The notes beneath the pieces were generated by a model. It searched no databases, was not told where the DNA came from, and was given only the letters and a program-made list of their open reading frames with translations. A stretch of 64,000 nt of DNA from Moraxella nonliquefaciens (lineage in GTDB: Bacteria > Pseudomonadota > Gammaproteobacteria > Pseudomonadales > Moraxellaceae), in assembly GCF_001679005.1 (NCBI RefSeq), contig NZ_LXTW01000003.1, positions 248,930 to 312,929 of the forward strand. The letters are read 5' to 3'. The position numbers and the translations under genes were made by a program. Positions within the stretch are counted from its first letter, which is position 1. Each line of letters starts with the position of its first letter. Positions 18,310-27,789 of the stretch are shown here, piece by piece.

Positions 18310-18786
18310 CTAAGATGTTTGATGGTTAAGATGTTTGGTAATTTTAGGCAATTTGTCATAATACACACCTAAGCCCACACCTTTTGACCCATGGTTGGCA
18401 AGAGAGACGGTAGAGACGGAAATAACAGGCACATTAGCTAACCCATAATAATTGTTAAGAAGTTCTTTAAGGTTGCTGGTATAAAAATTCATGGAAGTAT
18501 CTACTAGGTAGATAAAAGCGTTTTGATTGCCAATATGAGCAAAGGCGGTCTTTGCCATGTGGTTGATACTACGTTCTATGTTGCGGATTTTATCATAAGG
18601 GGTAACATGTCCTTTTTTATCTACCCACATGATGGGCTTGATGTCAAAGAAATTGGCAAAAAATCCAGCGATGTCAAGCATGGATTTACCATCAATAATG
18701 GCATGAAAAGGTATCAAACGAACGTTGTGGGGTGCATTTATGTGGTTTAGAGCAGAAGAGAATGTGCTAAGAACAATGCGTTTCAT
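18310..18786 (-). pseudogene. DegV paralogue with two in-frame internal deletions
   Basis: A 158-residue reading frame clearly homologous to the neighbouring full-length DegV. Residues 1-34 match its N-terminus. They are joined to the seven residues GKSMLDI, which in the full copy lie at 139-145, and these are joined directly to AGFFAN, residue 178 onward. About 106 plus 32 residues are therefore missing, including the ligand-binding Ser/Thr loop. The C-terminal NHGSKGVGLGVYY is kept. The frame has no stop codon, so either the loss is recent or the short protein is still made. An ATG at 18798 is also possible, but an AAGG site favours 18786. It is the product of local gene duplication. Confidence 0.75.
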
Positions 18787-18956
18787 GAGAACCTTCATAG
18801 ATGACGGTAAAAGAGTGGGATGGTTGTGCCAATCCCGAACGTTATTTTTGTGCTTTTGTCAGGCGTTAAATGGGATAAAATGGGATAAAATGGCTTTGGC
18901 ACTGATTATTATTTTAAATAAATCCATCCAGAAAGTAAACGCCTAAGCAGTGTTTT

Positions 18957-19556
18957 TTAAGCAACCTGTGTGGGTAGGGTAAATAGTCCTGCATGCACTT
19001 GACCGACTTTGGCGGATTTAACAAGGTTGGCAGAAAAAGGGGTAAGTATGCCATCTAAGGCGGTATCGCTCTCAATGTAACACAGTGTGTTGGCGTGATA
19101 AAGTCCATGCTCTATGATATCGCTGATGATGTCATGCCAAATGTCAAGCAGATAAGGTGGGTCTATAAAGACGATGTCAAATGGTGTACTGAATGTGGGT
19201 AGGGCGTGCTGGGCGGTGTCATTGATGATGGATAAATGGCTTGATGTGAGTTTTAGGATGTCGGCGTTATGTTTGAGGGTACGTGCTTGGGCGGGGTTGG
19301 GTTCAACCATGACGACCCAAGAGGCTCCTCTTGATAGTGCTTCAAAACCCAACACGCCTGAGCCTGCACAGACGTCTAGCACTTTGGCATCATAAATGTC
19401 TGCCATAAGCCAGTTAAATAGGGTCTCACGCAAGCGGTCAGGGGTAGGTCTTAATCCATCGGCATTAACAAAATTGATACTGCGACGCTTAAATTGTCCA
19501 CCAATGATACGTACATGGTTGGTCATTTTATGATGGGAGTTGTTTGATTTTGTCAT
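18957..19556 (-). CDS. rsmD: 16S rRNA (guanine(966)-N2)-methyltransferase RsmD
   Basis: An S-adenosylmethionine-dependent enzyme methylating G966 of 16S rRNA in the assembled 30S subunit. It has 199 residues. The N-terminal RIIGGQFKRRSI and LRPTPDRLRETLFNWL blocks are specific to RsmD. The SAM-binding motif is LDVCAGSGVLGFEALSRGA, and the catalytic motif is IDPPY (N/D-P-P-Y type). The frame stays open further upstream into mrdA, but the start at 19556 leaves a normal short gap of 19 bases after the mrdA stop. The second ATG at 19526 is a less likely alternative. It probably shares the mrdA transcript. Confidence 0.9.
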   Translation of the reverse strand: MTKSNNSHHKMTNHVRIIGGQFKRRSINFVNADGLRPTPDRLRETLFNWLMADIYDAKVLDVCAGSGVLGFEALSRGASWVVMVEPNPAQARTLKHNADILKLTSSHLSIINDTAQHALPTFSTPFDIVFIDPPYLLDIWHDIISDIIEHGLYHANTLCYIESDTALDGILTPFSANLVKSAKVGQVHAGLFTLPTQVA

Positions 19557-19575
19557 GATGGCTAGGTTTTTTGGT

Positions 19576-21531
19576 TTATTCATCTTTTTTGTGTTCTTTA
19601 TCTTGTGCCTTGGCGATTTTGGCTTTAATGGCTTCACGCTTGGCAGTACGAATTTTTGCCAACTCTTCATCATCAGGGGGTGTTATGGGGTTGGTCTCAC
19701 GTTGGAGTATCCAATAATCAAACAATGCCCGCCCGATGGGGGCAGCCACTTTACCACCACCACCACCATTTTCAACGATGACTGCAATGGCGATTTTAGG
19801 GTCATCCACAGGGGCAAAACCTGAAAACCACGCATGGTCCCAATGGCGAGAGCTGATGGCGGTCTTGTTGTAGGTTTTGCCTTGGGCGATAGATTTGACC
19901 TGTGCTGTGCCTGTTTTGCCTGCCATGCGGTAACGCGAGGTATAAATGCCTCTTGCCGTACCTCGCTTGACGGTGTCCTCCATGGCAATGTGCATTCTCT
20001 CCCAATCGGATTCTTTGCCGTTAAAATGAATCACACCGTCGGGTTTATCAATGATGTTGACAGAGGCTTGACCTTCGGAGCGTTTGAGCAGGTGGGGTGT
20101 GAGGTGTTTGCCTTTGATGGCGGTCATGGCAGTAGCATTGGCAACTTGTAGGGGGCTTGCCAAAAACGCCCCTTGTCCGATAGAGACAGAGATGGTCTCG
20201 CCTGGTAGCCATTCTTTGCCATAGGTGTCCATTTTCCATTTTGGCGATGGCATGATGCCCCCTTTTTCGTTGGGCAGGTCAATGCCTGTTTTTTTGCCAA
20301 AGCCAAATTCACTCATCCAGTCATGAAGTTTATCAATGCCTAGGCGATGGGCGTTTTTGTAATAATAGGTGTCCACACTCATGATGATGGATTTACTCAT
20401 ATTGACCGTGCCGTGTCCACCTTTTTTCCAGTCTCGAAAACGGTGGCTATCGCCTGGCAGGCTAAAATAACCAGGGTCAAAAATGGTATCATCCCAACCC
20501 ATGATGCCATAATGCAAAAAGCCCATGCTCTCAAAGGGCTTAATGGTGGATGCAGGCGGATAAAGTCCTTGTAAGGCACGGTTGTATAGGGGCTGATCGA
20601 TGTCTTTTTGGAGCATGCTGTATTCTTTGGTGGAGATGCCAGAGACAAAAGGGTTGGGGTCATAACTGGGATTGGAGACAAAAGCAAGCACGTCCCCATT
20701 TTTGGGGTCAAGTGCCACAATCGCTCCACGTCGCCCCGCCAGCTGTTTTTGGGCTGCCATTTGTAGTCCATAATCTAAGCTTAAATACAAATCATTGCCT
20801 GCCACAGGGGGTTTGGCGTCTAGCTGTCTTAGGATATCACCGTAGGCATTGGTTTCCACAGACTGATAACCCGGTTTGCCAAGCAAAACCTCTTCATACT
20901 GGGCTTCTATGCCTATTTTTCCGATAAGGTCAGTGCCAGCATATAGAGATTTTTTGTATTCATCCTCGGCGATTTTTTTGGCTTCTTTGTCGTTAATACG
21001 CCCCACATAACCGATGACATGAGCAAACAGTTCGTCATGAGGGTAAACTCGGGTAAGTTTGGTCTGAATATTAACCCCCCGAAAAAAAGGCTTTCTTTCG
21101 CTAAATTGAGCAATCTGCTCTTCGGTCAAGTCCATCTTGATGGTGATGGGGTTTTTTCTGGATTTATCTATTCTTGCCAAAATATCGGCAATATCTTCGT
21201 CGGTCAAACCAAAAATGGGTGTCAAAAGTTCTAAGGTATACTTAGGGTCATCAATCTCATCGGGGCTGATGACAGCAGAAAAAACTGGCACATTATCGGC
21301 AAGCAAAATGCCATTGCGGTCATAGATATAACCTCGTGATGGCGGATTGGAGATGAGTTTGATGCGGTTGTTGTCAGCGTTGATTTGGTATTTGTCATAC
21401 TGATGAATTTGTAAAAAACCATACCGAGCAAACAGCCCAACCATGCCAAAAAGTACAACCAACGACGCCACAACCACACGACGTAAAAAAATACGAGTGC
21501 TGATATCGTCGTTAGCATGTGATGGAATCAT
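19576..21531 (-). CDS. mrdA: Peptidoglycan D,D-transpeptidase PBP2
   Basis: The class B penicillin-binding protein of the elongasome, cross-linking lateral-wall peptidoglycan with RodA. It has 651 residues from the chosen start. The order is a cytoplasmic tail, one membrane anchor (VVVASLVVLFGMVGLFARYG, about residues 19-38), then a pedestal domain and the transpeptidase domain. Active-site motifs are S-T-I-K (Ser328), S-V-D in place of SxN as in other PBP2 proteins, and K-T-G-T at about 538. An upstream ATG at 21597 would add 22 hydrophobic residues with no family match, so 21531 is preferred. A Lys/Glu-rich C-terminal tail is present. rsmD follows 19 bases later. Confidence 0.93.
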   Translation of the reverse strand: MIPSHANDDISTRIFLRRVVVASLVVLFGMVGLFARYGFLQIHQYDKYQINADNNRIKLISNPPSRGYIYDRNGILLADNVPVFSAVISPDEIDDPKYTLELLTPIFGLTDEDIADILARIDKSRKNPITIKMDLTEEQIAQFSERKPFFRGVNIQTKLTRVYPHDELFAHVIGYVGRINDKEAKKIAEDEYKKSLYAGTDLIGKIGIEAQYEEVLLGKPGYQSVETNAYGDILRQLDAKPPVAGNDLYLSLDYGLQMAAQKQLAGRRGAIVALDPKNGDVLAFVSNPSYDPNPFVSGISTKEYSMLQKDIDQPLYNRALQGLYPPASTIKPFESMGFLHYGIMGWDDTIFDPGYFSLPGDSHRFRDWKKGGHGTVNMSKSIIMSVDTYYYKNAHRLGIDKLHDWMSEFGFGKKTGIDLPNEKGGIMPSPKWKMDTYGKEWLPGETISVSIGQGAFLASPLQVANATAMTAIKGKHLTPHLLKRSEGQASVNIIDKPDGVIHFNGKESDWERMHIAMEDTVKRGTARGIYTSRYRMAGKTGTAQVKSIAQGKTYNKTAISSRHWDHAWFSGFAPVDDPKIAIAVIVENGGGGGKVAAPIGRALFDYWILQRETNPITPPDDEELAKIRTAKREAIKAKIAKAQDKEHKKDE

Positions 21532-21761
21532 GATAAAAAATAATAACAAAAACCAGTAATTATAGCATATTTTCAAGGACTTATTCAAATTTATCAATCT
21601 TTAAAACCAGATATTGGATAAAGATTTGTATGATGATTTTGGCAAAATAAACAAAACTGTGGTAGAATTAGCCGTTTTTGTTTATCCTTTGTTTTAAATT
21701 TTGATTTTGTCAATTAGCCAATCGTCTAGTCCATTGCTAAACCCCTAACAAGTGATGATTT

Positions 21762-23072
21762 ATGTTTAACTCCATCTGGCAGGCCTTAGCTGAACATCCT
21801 GAATTTATCGCCATGCTCACCATTGCTCCTGTAACGGCTTTTGTTACGTGGGCTCATGTGTGGATGGCGTTAGAGATGTTATTTTACCCCATTAAGTTTT
21901 GGGGTATTAGCATGCGTGGTATGCCATGGGGCTTACAGGGTTTGGGCTGGCAAGGCATTGTTCCTGCCAAAGCTGGCAAAATATCAGGGGTCATCGTTGA
22001 TCAAACCTTATCCAAACTGGGTAATATTGATGAATTTTTGCAGGCGATGGAACCTGAGGAGATGGCACGGTTCATCACCGAAGCCGTGGATAAGAATTTG
22101 GAGAGTCTCATCGATGAGGTGATGTTTGAACGCTACTACACACTGTGGAACCATACACCCTATGCCATCAGACGACGAATTTATGCGCACGCTCACAATC
22201 AGATGCCAGAGGTGATGAGGTCTTTGGTGATTGACTTAACCAATAATGTTGAAGAATTGGTAGACATGCGTGCGATGATTGTCAAACGCATGGAGAGCGA
22301 CCGCAAACTCATGGTGGATATGTTTTTGCGAGTGGGTAAAAAAGAGATTAATTTCATTTGGAAAATCAGTGCTGTGATCGGTTTTGGTTTTGGGATTATT
22401 CAAATGGGGATTTTTTATTTTGTGCCACAGCATTGGACAGTACCGTTTTTTGCAGCGATTTGGGGAGCTTTGACCAACTGGATTGCCATTTGGATGGTGT
22501 TTAATCCTGTTGAACCCAAAAAAATTCCCTTTATCCGTCTATTTTGTTATGAAGATGGTAAATTTAAACCCATGTTGCCCCATTTTCATGTCTACCACTG
22601 GCAAGGTGGGTTCATGAAACGTCAAGATGAGGTCTCTGGTGTGTTTGCTAATATTGTTGTAAATGAACTTGTTACCCTTGAAAATATCATGAGTGAGATG
22701 ATGTATGGTGCTCGTTCAGCAAAAACTCGTGAACTCATGAAAGTGCATTTATATGAATTATTAGAGTCGCCTGTGGTCAAATCCATTTTAAAAGTGGGTA
22801 TGGATAATAAAGAATTAAACGCCTTTAAAGACACCATCATTGATAAGTCCATCAATGCCACCATGATACCCATGAGAGACCCCAAGCTAAACACATCTCG
22901 GGCAAGCAAAATCTTTGGGTTGTTTGAATCTCGCATTCGTGAGTTATCACCCCATGAATTTCAAAATCTACTAAGACCTGCCTTTAAAGAAGATGAGATG
23001 ACGTTGGTCATTTTGGGGGCAATAACAGGATTATTGGCAGGTTGGTTGCACTTGATTACGGTGTTTTTTTGA
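21762..23072 (+). CDS. DUF445 family inner-membrane protein
   Basis: A 436-residue protein with a hydrophobic N-terminus containing the conserved family start (WVHVW-like AHVWMALEMLFYPIKFWG, about residues 31-48). A long helical soluble region follows. Two more membrane spans occur around residues 200-245 (ISAVIGFGFGIIQMGIFYFV then WGALTNWIAIWMVFNPVEP), and a last one sits at the C-terminus (LVILGAITGLLAGWLHL). The ALTNWIAIWMVF-PVEPK motif and the closing GxLLGxLxG pattern are diagnostic of DUF445/YheB proteins, whose function is unknown. It is transcribed alone. Confidence 0.8.
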   Translation: MFNSIWQALAEHPEFIAMLTIAPVTAFVTWAHVWMALEMLFYPIKFWGISMRGMPWGLQGLGWQGIVPAKAGKISGVIVDQTLSKLGNIDEFLQAMEPEEMARFITEAVDKNLESLIDEVMFERYYTLWNHTPYAIRRRIYAHAHNQMPEVMRSLVIDLTNNVEELVDMRAMIVKRMESDRKLMVDMFLRVGKKEINFIWKISAVIGFGFGIIQMGIFYFVPQHWTVPFFAAIWGALTNWIAIWMVFNPVEPKKIPFIRLFCYEDGKFKPMLPHFHVYHWQGGFMKRQDEVSGVFANIVVNELVTLENIMSEMMYGARSAKTRELMKVHLYELLESPVVKSILKVGMDNKELNAFKDTIIDKSINATMIPMRDPKLNTSRASKIFGLFESRIRELSPHEFQNLLRPAFKEDEMTLVILGAITGLLAGWLHLITVFF

Positions 23073-23106
23073 TGGACTTTTGGTGGTTTGATGGTATTTG
23101 TTCATT

Positions 23107-23179
23107 TAGGGCATGTCTGCTTTTTTATGACAAATAATACCAAATTTATGACAAATACCAAAGGCAGGCACGCCCTAAA
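23107..23179. repeat. Inverted pair of the GGGCGTGCCTGCC motif
   Basis: TAGGGCATGTCTGC at 23107-23120 and its near-complement GGCAGGCACGCCCTA at 23162-23176 bracket an A/T-rich stretch with two copies of ATGACAAATA. The arms could form an imperfect stem-loop after the DUF445 gene and so act as a terminator. The same motif is found elsewhere in the window. Confidence 0.55.
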
Positions 23180-23222
23180 AATAAAACCAAATAACCACCG
23201 CTAACTTCATGAGAATGTCTTT

Positions 23223-25274
23223 ATGCTAATCACCGAACTGGGGTATTTTGCCTTATTGCTTGCGTTGGTGCTTGCAATGCTACAAACCATCCTGCCTGCA
23301 CTGGGTGTGATAAAACATCAAATCGCTTGGCAACGTCTTGCTCCAAGCCTTGCTGTGGCAGGGTTTTTGGCGATGATGATGTCTTTTTTGGCACTCATGG
23401 CAGGTTTTTTATATAACGATTTTAGTTTGGTGTATGTGGCAAATCAGTCTAACAGTCTTTTACCGTGGTACTATAAGCTGTCGGCGACATGGGGTGGGCA
23501 TGAAGGTTCATTACTGCTTTGGTTGACGATACTGGCGACGTGGTGCATGCTTGTGGCGGTGTGTAGTCGTGGACTGCCATTGAACATGCAAGCCAGAGTG
23601 CTGTCGGTACTCGGTGGGGTGCAAGTGATGATGCTTGCCATGTTGACCTTTACATCAAATCCCTTTGTGCGGACGTTGCCAAATCTGCCTGTGGATGGGG
23701 CGGATCTAAATCCTTTACTTCAAGACCCCGGTCTTATTTTTCATCCGCCCATGTTGTATATGGGTTATGTGGGGCTTGCCGTGCCGTTTGCTTTTTGTAT
23801 GGCAAGTCTGTGGGCAGGTCGTCTTGATGCGGTGTGGACACGTTGGTCTCGCCCATGGACAGTGGCAGCGTGGATATTTTTGACTTTGGGCATTGCCCTT
23901 GGTTCATGGTGGGCGTATTATGAACTGGGCTGGGGCGGTTGGTGGTTTTGGGACCCTGTGGAAAATGCTTCCTTGATGCCGTGGCTTGCCAGTACCGCTC
24001 TTATCCATTCGCTTGCTGTTACCGAAAAGCGTGGTGTGTTCAAGGCATGGACGATCATGCTTGCCATTTTTGGCTTTGCTCTGTCGCTTTTGGGGACATT
24101 TTTGGTGCGTTCAGGGGTGATTACCTCTGTTCATTCATTCGCCGCTGACCCAACTCGTGGCATGGCGATTTTGGCAATTTTGGGAACGGTAATCGGCGGT
24201 GGCTTATTGATGTTTGCACTGCGTGGTTGGCGTTTGACCGTGGAGAGTTTTTATCAGTTAAAATCACGTGAAACCATTTTGGTCATCAATAACTTCATTC
24301 TTTTGGTGGCGACACTGGTTGTGCTGCTAGGGACACTGTATCCGCTCATCGCTGATGCTTTTCAACTGGGTCAGGTATCGGTAGGCCCGCCGTATTTTAA
24401 TGCGTTATTTGTGCCATTATCATGGGTGTTACTTGCCTTTATGGGTGTGGGGGCAACCATGCGATATAAATATGATGGTCGTCCACTGCCAAAACTGCTC
24501 ATTTTGACCGCCATGTGTAGCTTGGTGCTTGGTGCGGTAGGTTGGTATATGATAAATCTGCTTGGTAAGAGCATATCTTTTGACCACACCATTTATATCA
24601 CAGCAAGCCTGTCGGCGTGGGTGTTGCTGTTTATCGGACTTGACATCAAAGATAAAACTCGCCATGCTAAGGGGCTGATGGATGGACTGCATAAACTTAG
24701 CCCAAGCTATTATGGCATGCAAATCGCCCATATTGGTGTGCTGATAACGGCATTGGGCGTGGCAGGTGTGAGTGCATTGAGTGTGGAAAAAGACGTGGCA
24801 ATGACAGTAGGCGATAGCACGCACGTGCAGGGTTATGATTTTTATTTGCAAGAGTTTGAATTGATACAAGGTTCAAACTATGATGCCACACGTGCAAGCA
24901 TACAAGTCAAAAAAGACGGTAAGCTCATCACCACGCTCTATCCTCAAAAGCGAAACTATGTTGTCTCTATGATGCCAATGACCGAGGTGGGACTGCGAGT
25001 GAGTCTGTTTAATGAATTATATGTTGCCTTAGGCGAGCCGATAATCAAAGATGGCAAGATGGATAACAATACCTGGGCGGTACGTGTGCATGTCAAGCCA
25101 ATGGTACGTTGGTTATGGCTTGGCTCTATTGTTATGGCGTTGGGGGGTGTTGTTGCCATGCTTGATAAACGTTATCGCATGAAAAAAGTTAAACCGAAAT
25201 TGGCAAAAACCAACAAAAATGCAGATGGTAAATACGCCCAAACCGATAGCCAAACAAAGGGAATGATGCCATGA
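23223..25274 (+). CDS. ccmF: Cytochrome c heme lyase subunit CcmF
   Basis: The large membrane component of the System I cytochrome c maturation apparatus. It accepts heme from CcmE and attaches it to apocytochrome CXXCH motifs in the periplasm. It has 683 residues and about 15 membrane spans. The tryptophan-rich heme-binding WWD motif is present as ELGWGGWWFWDPVENASLMPWL (about residues 235-256), with conserved periplasmic histidines around it (e.g. YKLSATWGGHEGSLLLW). It is the first gene of a four-gene ccm operon and overlaps ccmG by four bases. CcmA-E are not in the window. Confidence 0.96.
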   Translation: MLITELGYFALLLALVLAMLQTILPALGVIKHQIAWQRLAPSLAVAGFLAMMMSFLALMAGFLYNDFSLVYVANQSNSLLPWYYKLSATWGGHEGSLLLWLTILATWCMLVAVCSRGLPLNMQARVLSVLGGVQVMMLAMLTFTSNPFVRTLPNLPVDGADLNPLLQDPGLIFHPPMLYMGYVGLAVPFAFCMASLWAGRLDAVWTRWSRPWTVAAWIFLTLGIALGSWWAYYELGWGGWWFWDPVENASLMPWLASTALIHSLAVTEKRGVFKAWTIMLAIFGFALSLLGTFLVRSGVITSVHSFAADPTRGMAILAILGTVIGGGLLMFALRGWRLTVESFYQLKSRETILVINNFILLVATLVVLLGTLYPLIADAFQLGQVSVGPPYFNALFVPLSWVLLAFMGVGATMRYKYDGRPLPKLLILTAMCSLVLGAVGWYMINLLGKSISFDHTIYITASLSAWVLLFIGLDIKDKTRHAKGLMDGLHKLSPSYYGMQIAHIGVLITALGVAGVSALSVEKDVAMTVGDSTHVQGYDFYLQEFELIQGSNYDATRASIQVKKDGKLITTLYPQKRNYVVSMMPMTEVGLRVSLFNELYVALGEPIIKDGKMDNNTWAVRVHVKPMVRWLWLGSIVMALGGVVAMLDKRYRMKKVKPKLAKTNKNADGKYAQTDSQTKGMMP

Positions 25275-25852
25275 AACGCACCCAAAAACGTACGATAATA
25301 TTTTTAACGCCATTTATCATCTTTGCTCTGCTTATGGTTATGTTCTTTAACCGTTTGGGTCGGCCAACTGACATTGTTGTATCCACAAGCATGAACAAAC
25401 CTTTACCAGCGTTTCGCTTGCCCTTACTGTCTGACCCAAATCGCATGATGAGTAATGACAATCTACCCAAAATGCCATTTTTATTGAACGTGTGGGGGTC
25501 ATGGTGTCCAACATGTAAAGTAGAACACCCTTTTTTGATGACGCTACACGCCCAAGGTGTGCCCATGGTGGGCATAAATTACAAAGATGAGCTTGCCGAT
25601 GCTTTGGGTTATCTGAACCAATATAAAGACCCGTTTATATACTCGGTGCAGGATTTGGACGGCAAATATGGGCTAAGTTTGGGACTGACAGGAGCTCCTG
25701 AAACGTTCGTGGTGGACGGCAATGGCGTGGTCTATAAGCACATCACAGGCGAGATACACGAAGGCAACTGGACGGCAAGTATCAAACCATGCATGGACGC
25801 CCTAGCTAACCCCCAAGCGAACCAAACCCAAAGAACACAGGCGTGCCAATGA
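25271..25852 (+). CDS. ccmG: Thiol:disulfide interchange protein CcmG/DsbE
   Basis: A membrane-anchored periplasmic thioredoxin that reduces the CXXCH cysteines of apocytochromes before heme attachment. It has 193 residues. There is an N-terminal membrane anchor (residues 9-26), then a thioredoxin fold with active site W-C-P-T-C (Cys79, Cys82) and the cis-Pro loop GAPETFVVD. The C-terminal 25 residues are Gln/Asn/Thr-rich and look like a linker. It overlaps ccmF (ATGA) and ccmH. Confidence 0.93.
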   Translation: MKRTQKRTIIFLTPFIIFALLMVMFFNRLGRPTDIVVSTSMNKPLPAFRLPLLSDPNRMMSNDNLPKMPFLLNVWGSWCPTCKVEHPFLMTLHAQGVPMVGINYKDELADALGYLNQYKDPFIYSVQDLDGKYGLSLGLTGAPETFVVDGNGVVYKHITGEIHEGNWTASIKPCMDALANPQANQTQRTQACQ

Positions 25853-26415
25853 TGAAATTTTGTTTAAAACACACGTTGTCCGTACTGGCGGTGGTCGGGA
25901 CTTTGATGATAAGTACGGCAAGTTTTGGGGCGATTGAGATTTATGAATTTAAAAGTGCCGAAGACGAAGCCCGTTATAAGGCACTCATCGAAGAGTTACG
26001 TTGCCCTAAATGCCAAAACCAAAACTTAGCAGGGTCGGACGCTCCGATTGCGGTGGATTTAAAAAACCAAACCTATCAGATGATACAGGACGGCAGGAGC
26101 GATACCGAGATTCGCCAGTTTATGTTTGACAGTTATGGCGATTTTATCAGTTATAAGCCACCTGTGCGTCCATCTACGTGGATTTTGTGGTTTTTTCCGC
26201 CCATCTTGCTTGTGGTATTTATCCTAGGTTGGCTCTTAAAAGTCAAAAAAGGGCGAGCGGTGGCGGTTGATGAGATCAGTGCTTTGTCCAAAACCGAAGA
26301 AGAGCGTGTTGCCCAAATTTTGACCAAGCATCAGCATTCTATGGGTCACATAGACCAAACCCAAAATACCCATACGCAAAATATCCATACTCAAAATACA
26401 AAGGATACGCCATGA
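25849..26415 (+). CDS. ccmH: Cytochrome c maturation protein CcmH
   Basis: A periplasm-facing thioredox protein that works with CcmG and CcmF in handling apocytochrome c. It has 188 residues: a signal/anchor sequence (about residues 8-28), the conserved L-R-C-P-K-C-Q-N motif with Cys52 and Cys55, then a single C-terminal membrane helix (WILWFFPPILLVVFILGWLL). The C-terminus is a short His/Gln/Thr-rich tail with a repeated QNxHTQN pattern. Start at ATG 25849, overlapping the ccmG stop; a GTG six bases earlier is possible but unlikely. It is the short CcmH, with the TPR part encoded separately by ccmI. Confidence 0.93.
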   Translation: MMKFCLKHTLSVLAVVGTLMISTASFGAIEIYEFKSAEDEARYKALIEELRCPKCQNQNLAGSDAPIAVDLKNQTYQMIQDGRSDTEIRQFMFDSYGDFISYKPPVRPSTWILWFFPPILLVVFILGWLLKVKKGRAVAVDEISALSKTEEERVAQILTKHQHSMGHIDQTQNTHTQNIHTQNTKDTP

Positions 26416-27674
26416 CCCCCACGCTGTTCTTGTTTTTTAGTTTAGCCATGCTTTTATCGGTGGTGTTGGCGTGGGTGGTGATTTATCCGTGGTTTAGCAT
26501 TCAAGGGATGGCAGACAACCAACTCATGGCGGTTAATGTGGCAGTATTTGGTGAGAGAATTGCTGAATTGCAGGCAGATAAAGATGCAGGGCGTATTGAT
26601 GATGCGACCTTTAAGGCAGGCGAGATTGAACTAAAACGCCAGTTACTAGATGCCCAAACCCATGCCCAAACCCATGCCCCTATGAGTATAAAAAGCCGTG
26701 CCATTGTCATGGTATGGATACCTGTATTGGCAGGACTTGCTTATCTAACAGTCTCCGATCGTACGTCTGTGTTTAAGTTATGGCAAGATATGGATACGGT
26801 AGGGCAAGTGGCAGATGATCTGTTGACGGCTAAGACAGATACGCCCCCCAAATGGGCAACCGCTGACAGTACCGCACTCATCAATGCCATGCAAATCAAT
26901 GTTTATCATCATGCTCATGACCCAAATCGCTGGATGCGACTGTCAGAGTTATTCATGGCATTGCAGGCCACACCCCAAGCCTTAGAAGCACTGTCTCGTG
27001 CCTATCGTCTTGATCAAAATAATGATGATATTGCCATGACCTATGCTCAGGCCAGTTTTTTTGCCAATAATGGCGTGTTAGATGCCACTGCTCGTGATGT
27101 TCTGCGTGGTGTGCTTTTAAATACCCCAGACCATGAAGGGGCGATGATGATGATGGCGATGGGCGAGACCCGTGCTAATAACTTTACGATGGCAAAGGCG
27201 TGGGTTGCCAAACTGCGTGAGAGCATCACCAACCAAGGTGGTGCAAACAGACAATCGGCACTGGCAAGTTTGGATGAACTGATGGCGACCATTCATGCCC
27301 AAGAAGCCAAAATGATGGCAGGGGTCAATGTTCATGTGAGTGTGATAAATACGTTGTTGCCTAAAATTGATGAAAACGCTGTACTGTTTGTCTCTATCGT
27401 GGATGTGGCAGGCGGTGCCCCTTATGCAGTCAAACGCCTGTCGGTACGTGAGTTGATGCAAGGGGTAACGGTGTCGCTTAGTGATTTAGATGCCATGATG
27501 CCCGAACGCACTTTGACGGCAGGGCGTGAAGTGGGGGCAAGCCTTGCGGTAAATGCTCGTATTAGCCACAGTGGTGAAGCGGTCAGTAAATCAGGTGATT
27601 TGATGGCGAACCCTGTGATATTACAAAAAGGGCAAAATACGGTCAATCTAGAAATCTCACAAATCGTCCCATAA
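26412..27674 (+). CDS. ccmI: CcmI-like TPR apocytochrome c chaperone
   Basis: The last gene of the ccm cluster, overlapping ccmH by ATGA. The 420-residue protein has an N-terminal membrane helix (about residues 5-30), a cytoplasmic loop containing ELQADKDAGRIDDATFKAGEIELKRQLL and a second helix (AIVMVWIPVLAGLAYLTV). It then has a periplasmic region with tetratricopeptide-type helices (WMRLSELFMALQATPQALEALSRAYRL, about residues 175-201) and a beta-rich C-terminal domain (VFVSIVDVAGGAPYAVKRL). That layout is CcmI, which holds the apocytochrome C-terminus for ligation. Family and context agree. Confidence 0.88.
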   Translation: MTPTLFLFFSLAMLLSVVLAWVVIYPWFSIQGMADNQLMAVNVAVFGERIAELQADKDAGRIDDATFKAGEIELKRQLLDAQTHAQTHAPMSIKSRAIVMVWIPVLAGLAYLTVSDRTSVFKLWQDMDTVGQVADDLLTAKTDTPPKWATADSTALINAMQINVYHHAHDPNRWMRLSELFMALQATPQALEALSRAYRLDQNNDDIAMTYAQASFFANNGVLDATARDVLRGVLLNTPDHEGAMMMMAMGETRANNFTMAKAWVAKLRESITNQGGANRQSALASLDELMATIHAQEAKMMAGVNVHVSVINTLLPKIDENAVLFVSIVDVAGGAPYAVKRLSVRELMQGVTVSLSDLDAMMPERTLTAGREVGASLAVNARISHSGEAVSKSGDLMANPVILQKGQNTVNLEISQIVP

Positions 27675-27789
27675 GTCCGTCATTTGGTCAATACAGTCAT
27701 TTTTATGGCGGATAATGGTCAAATACCACTTGAACAATGAAGCGATGTGGTTTATAGTGTTATTTTTTGTGGTTTATTGGAGCGTACTT

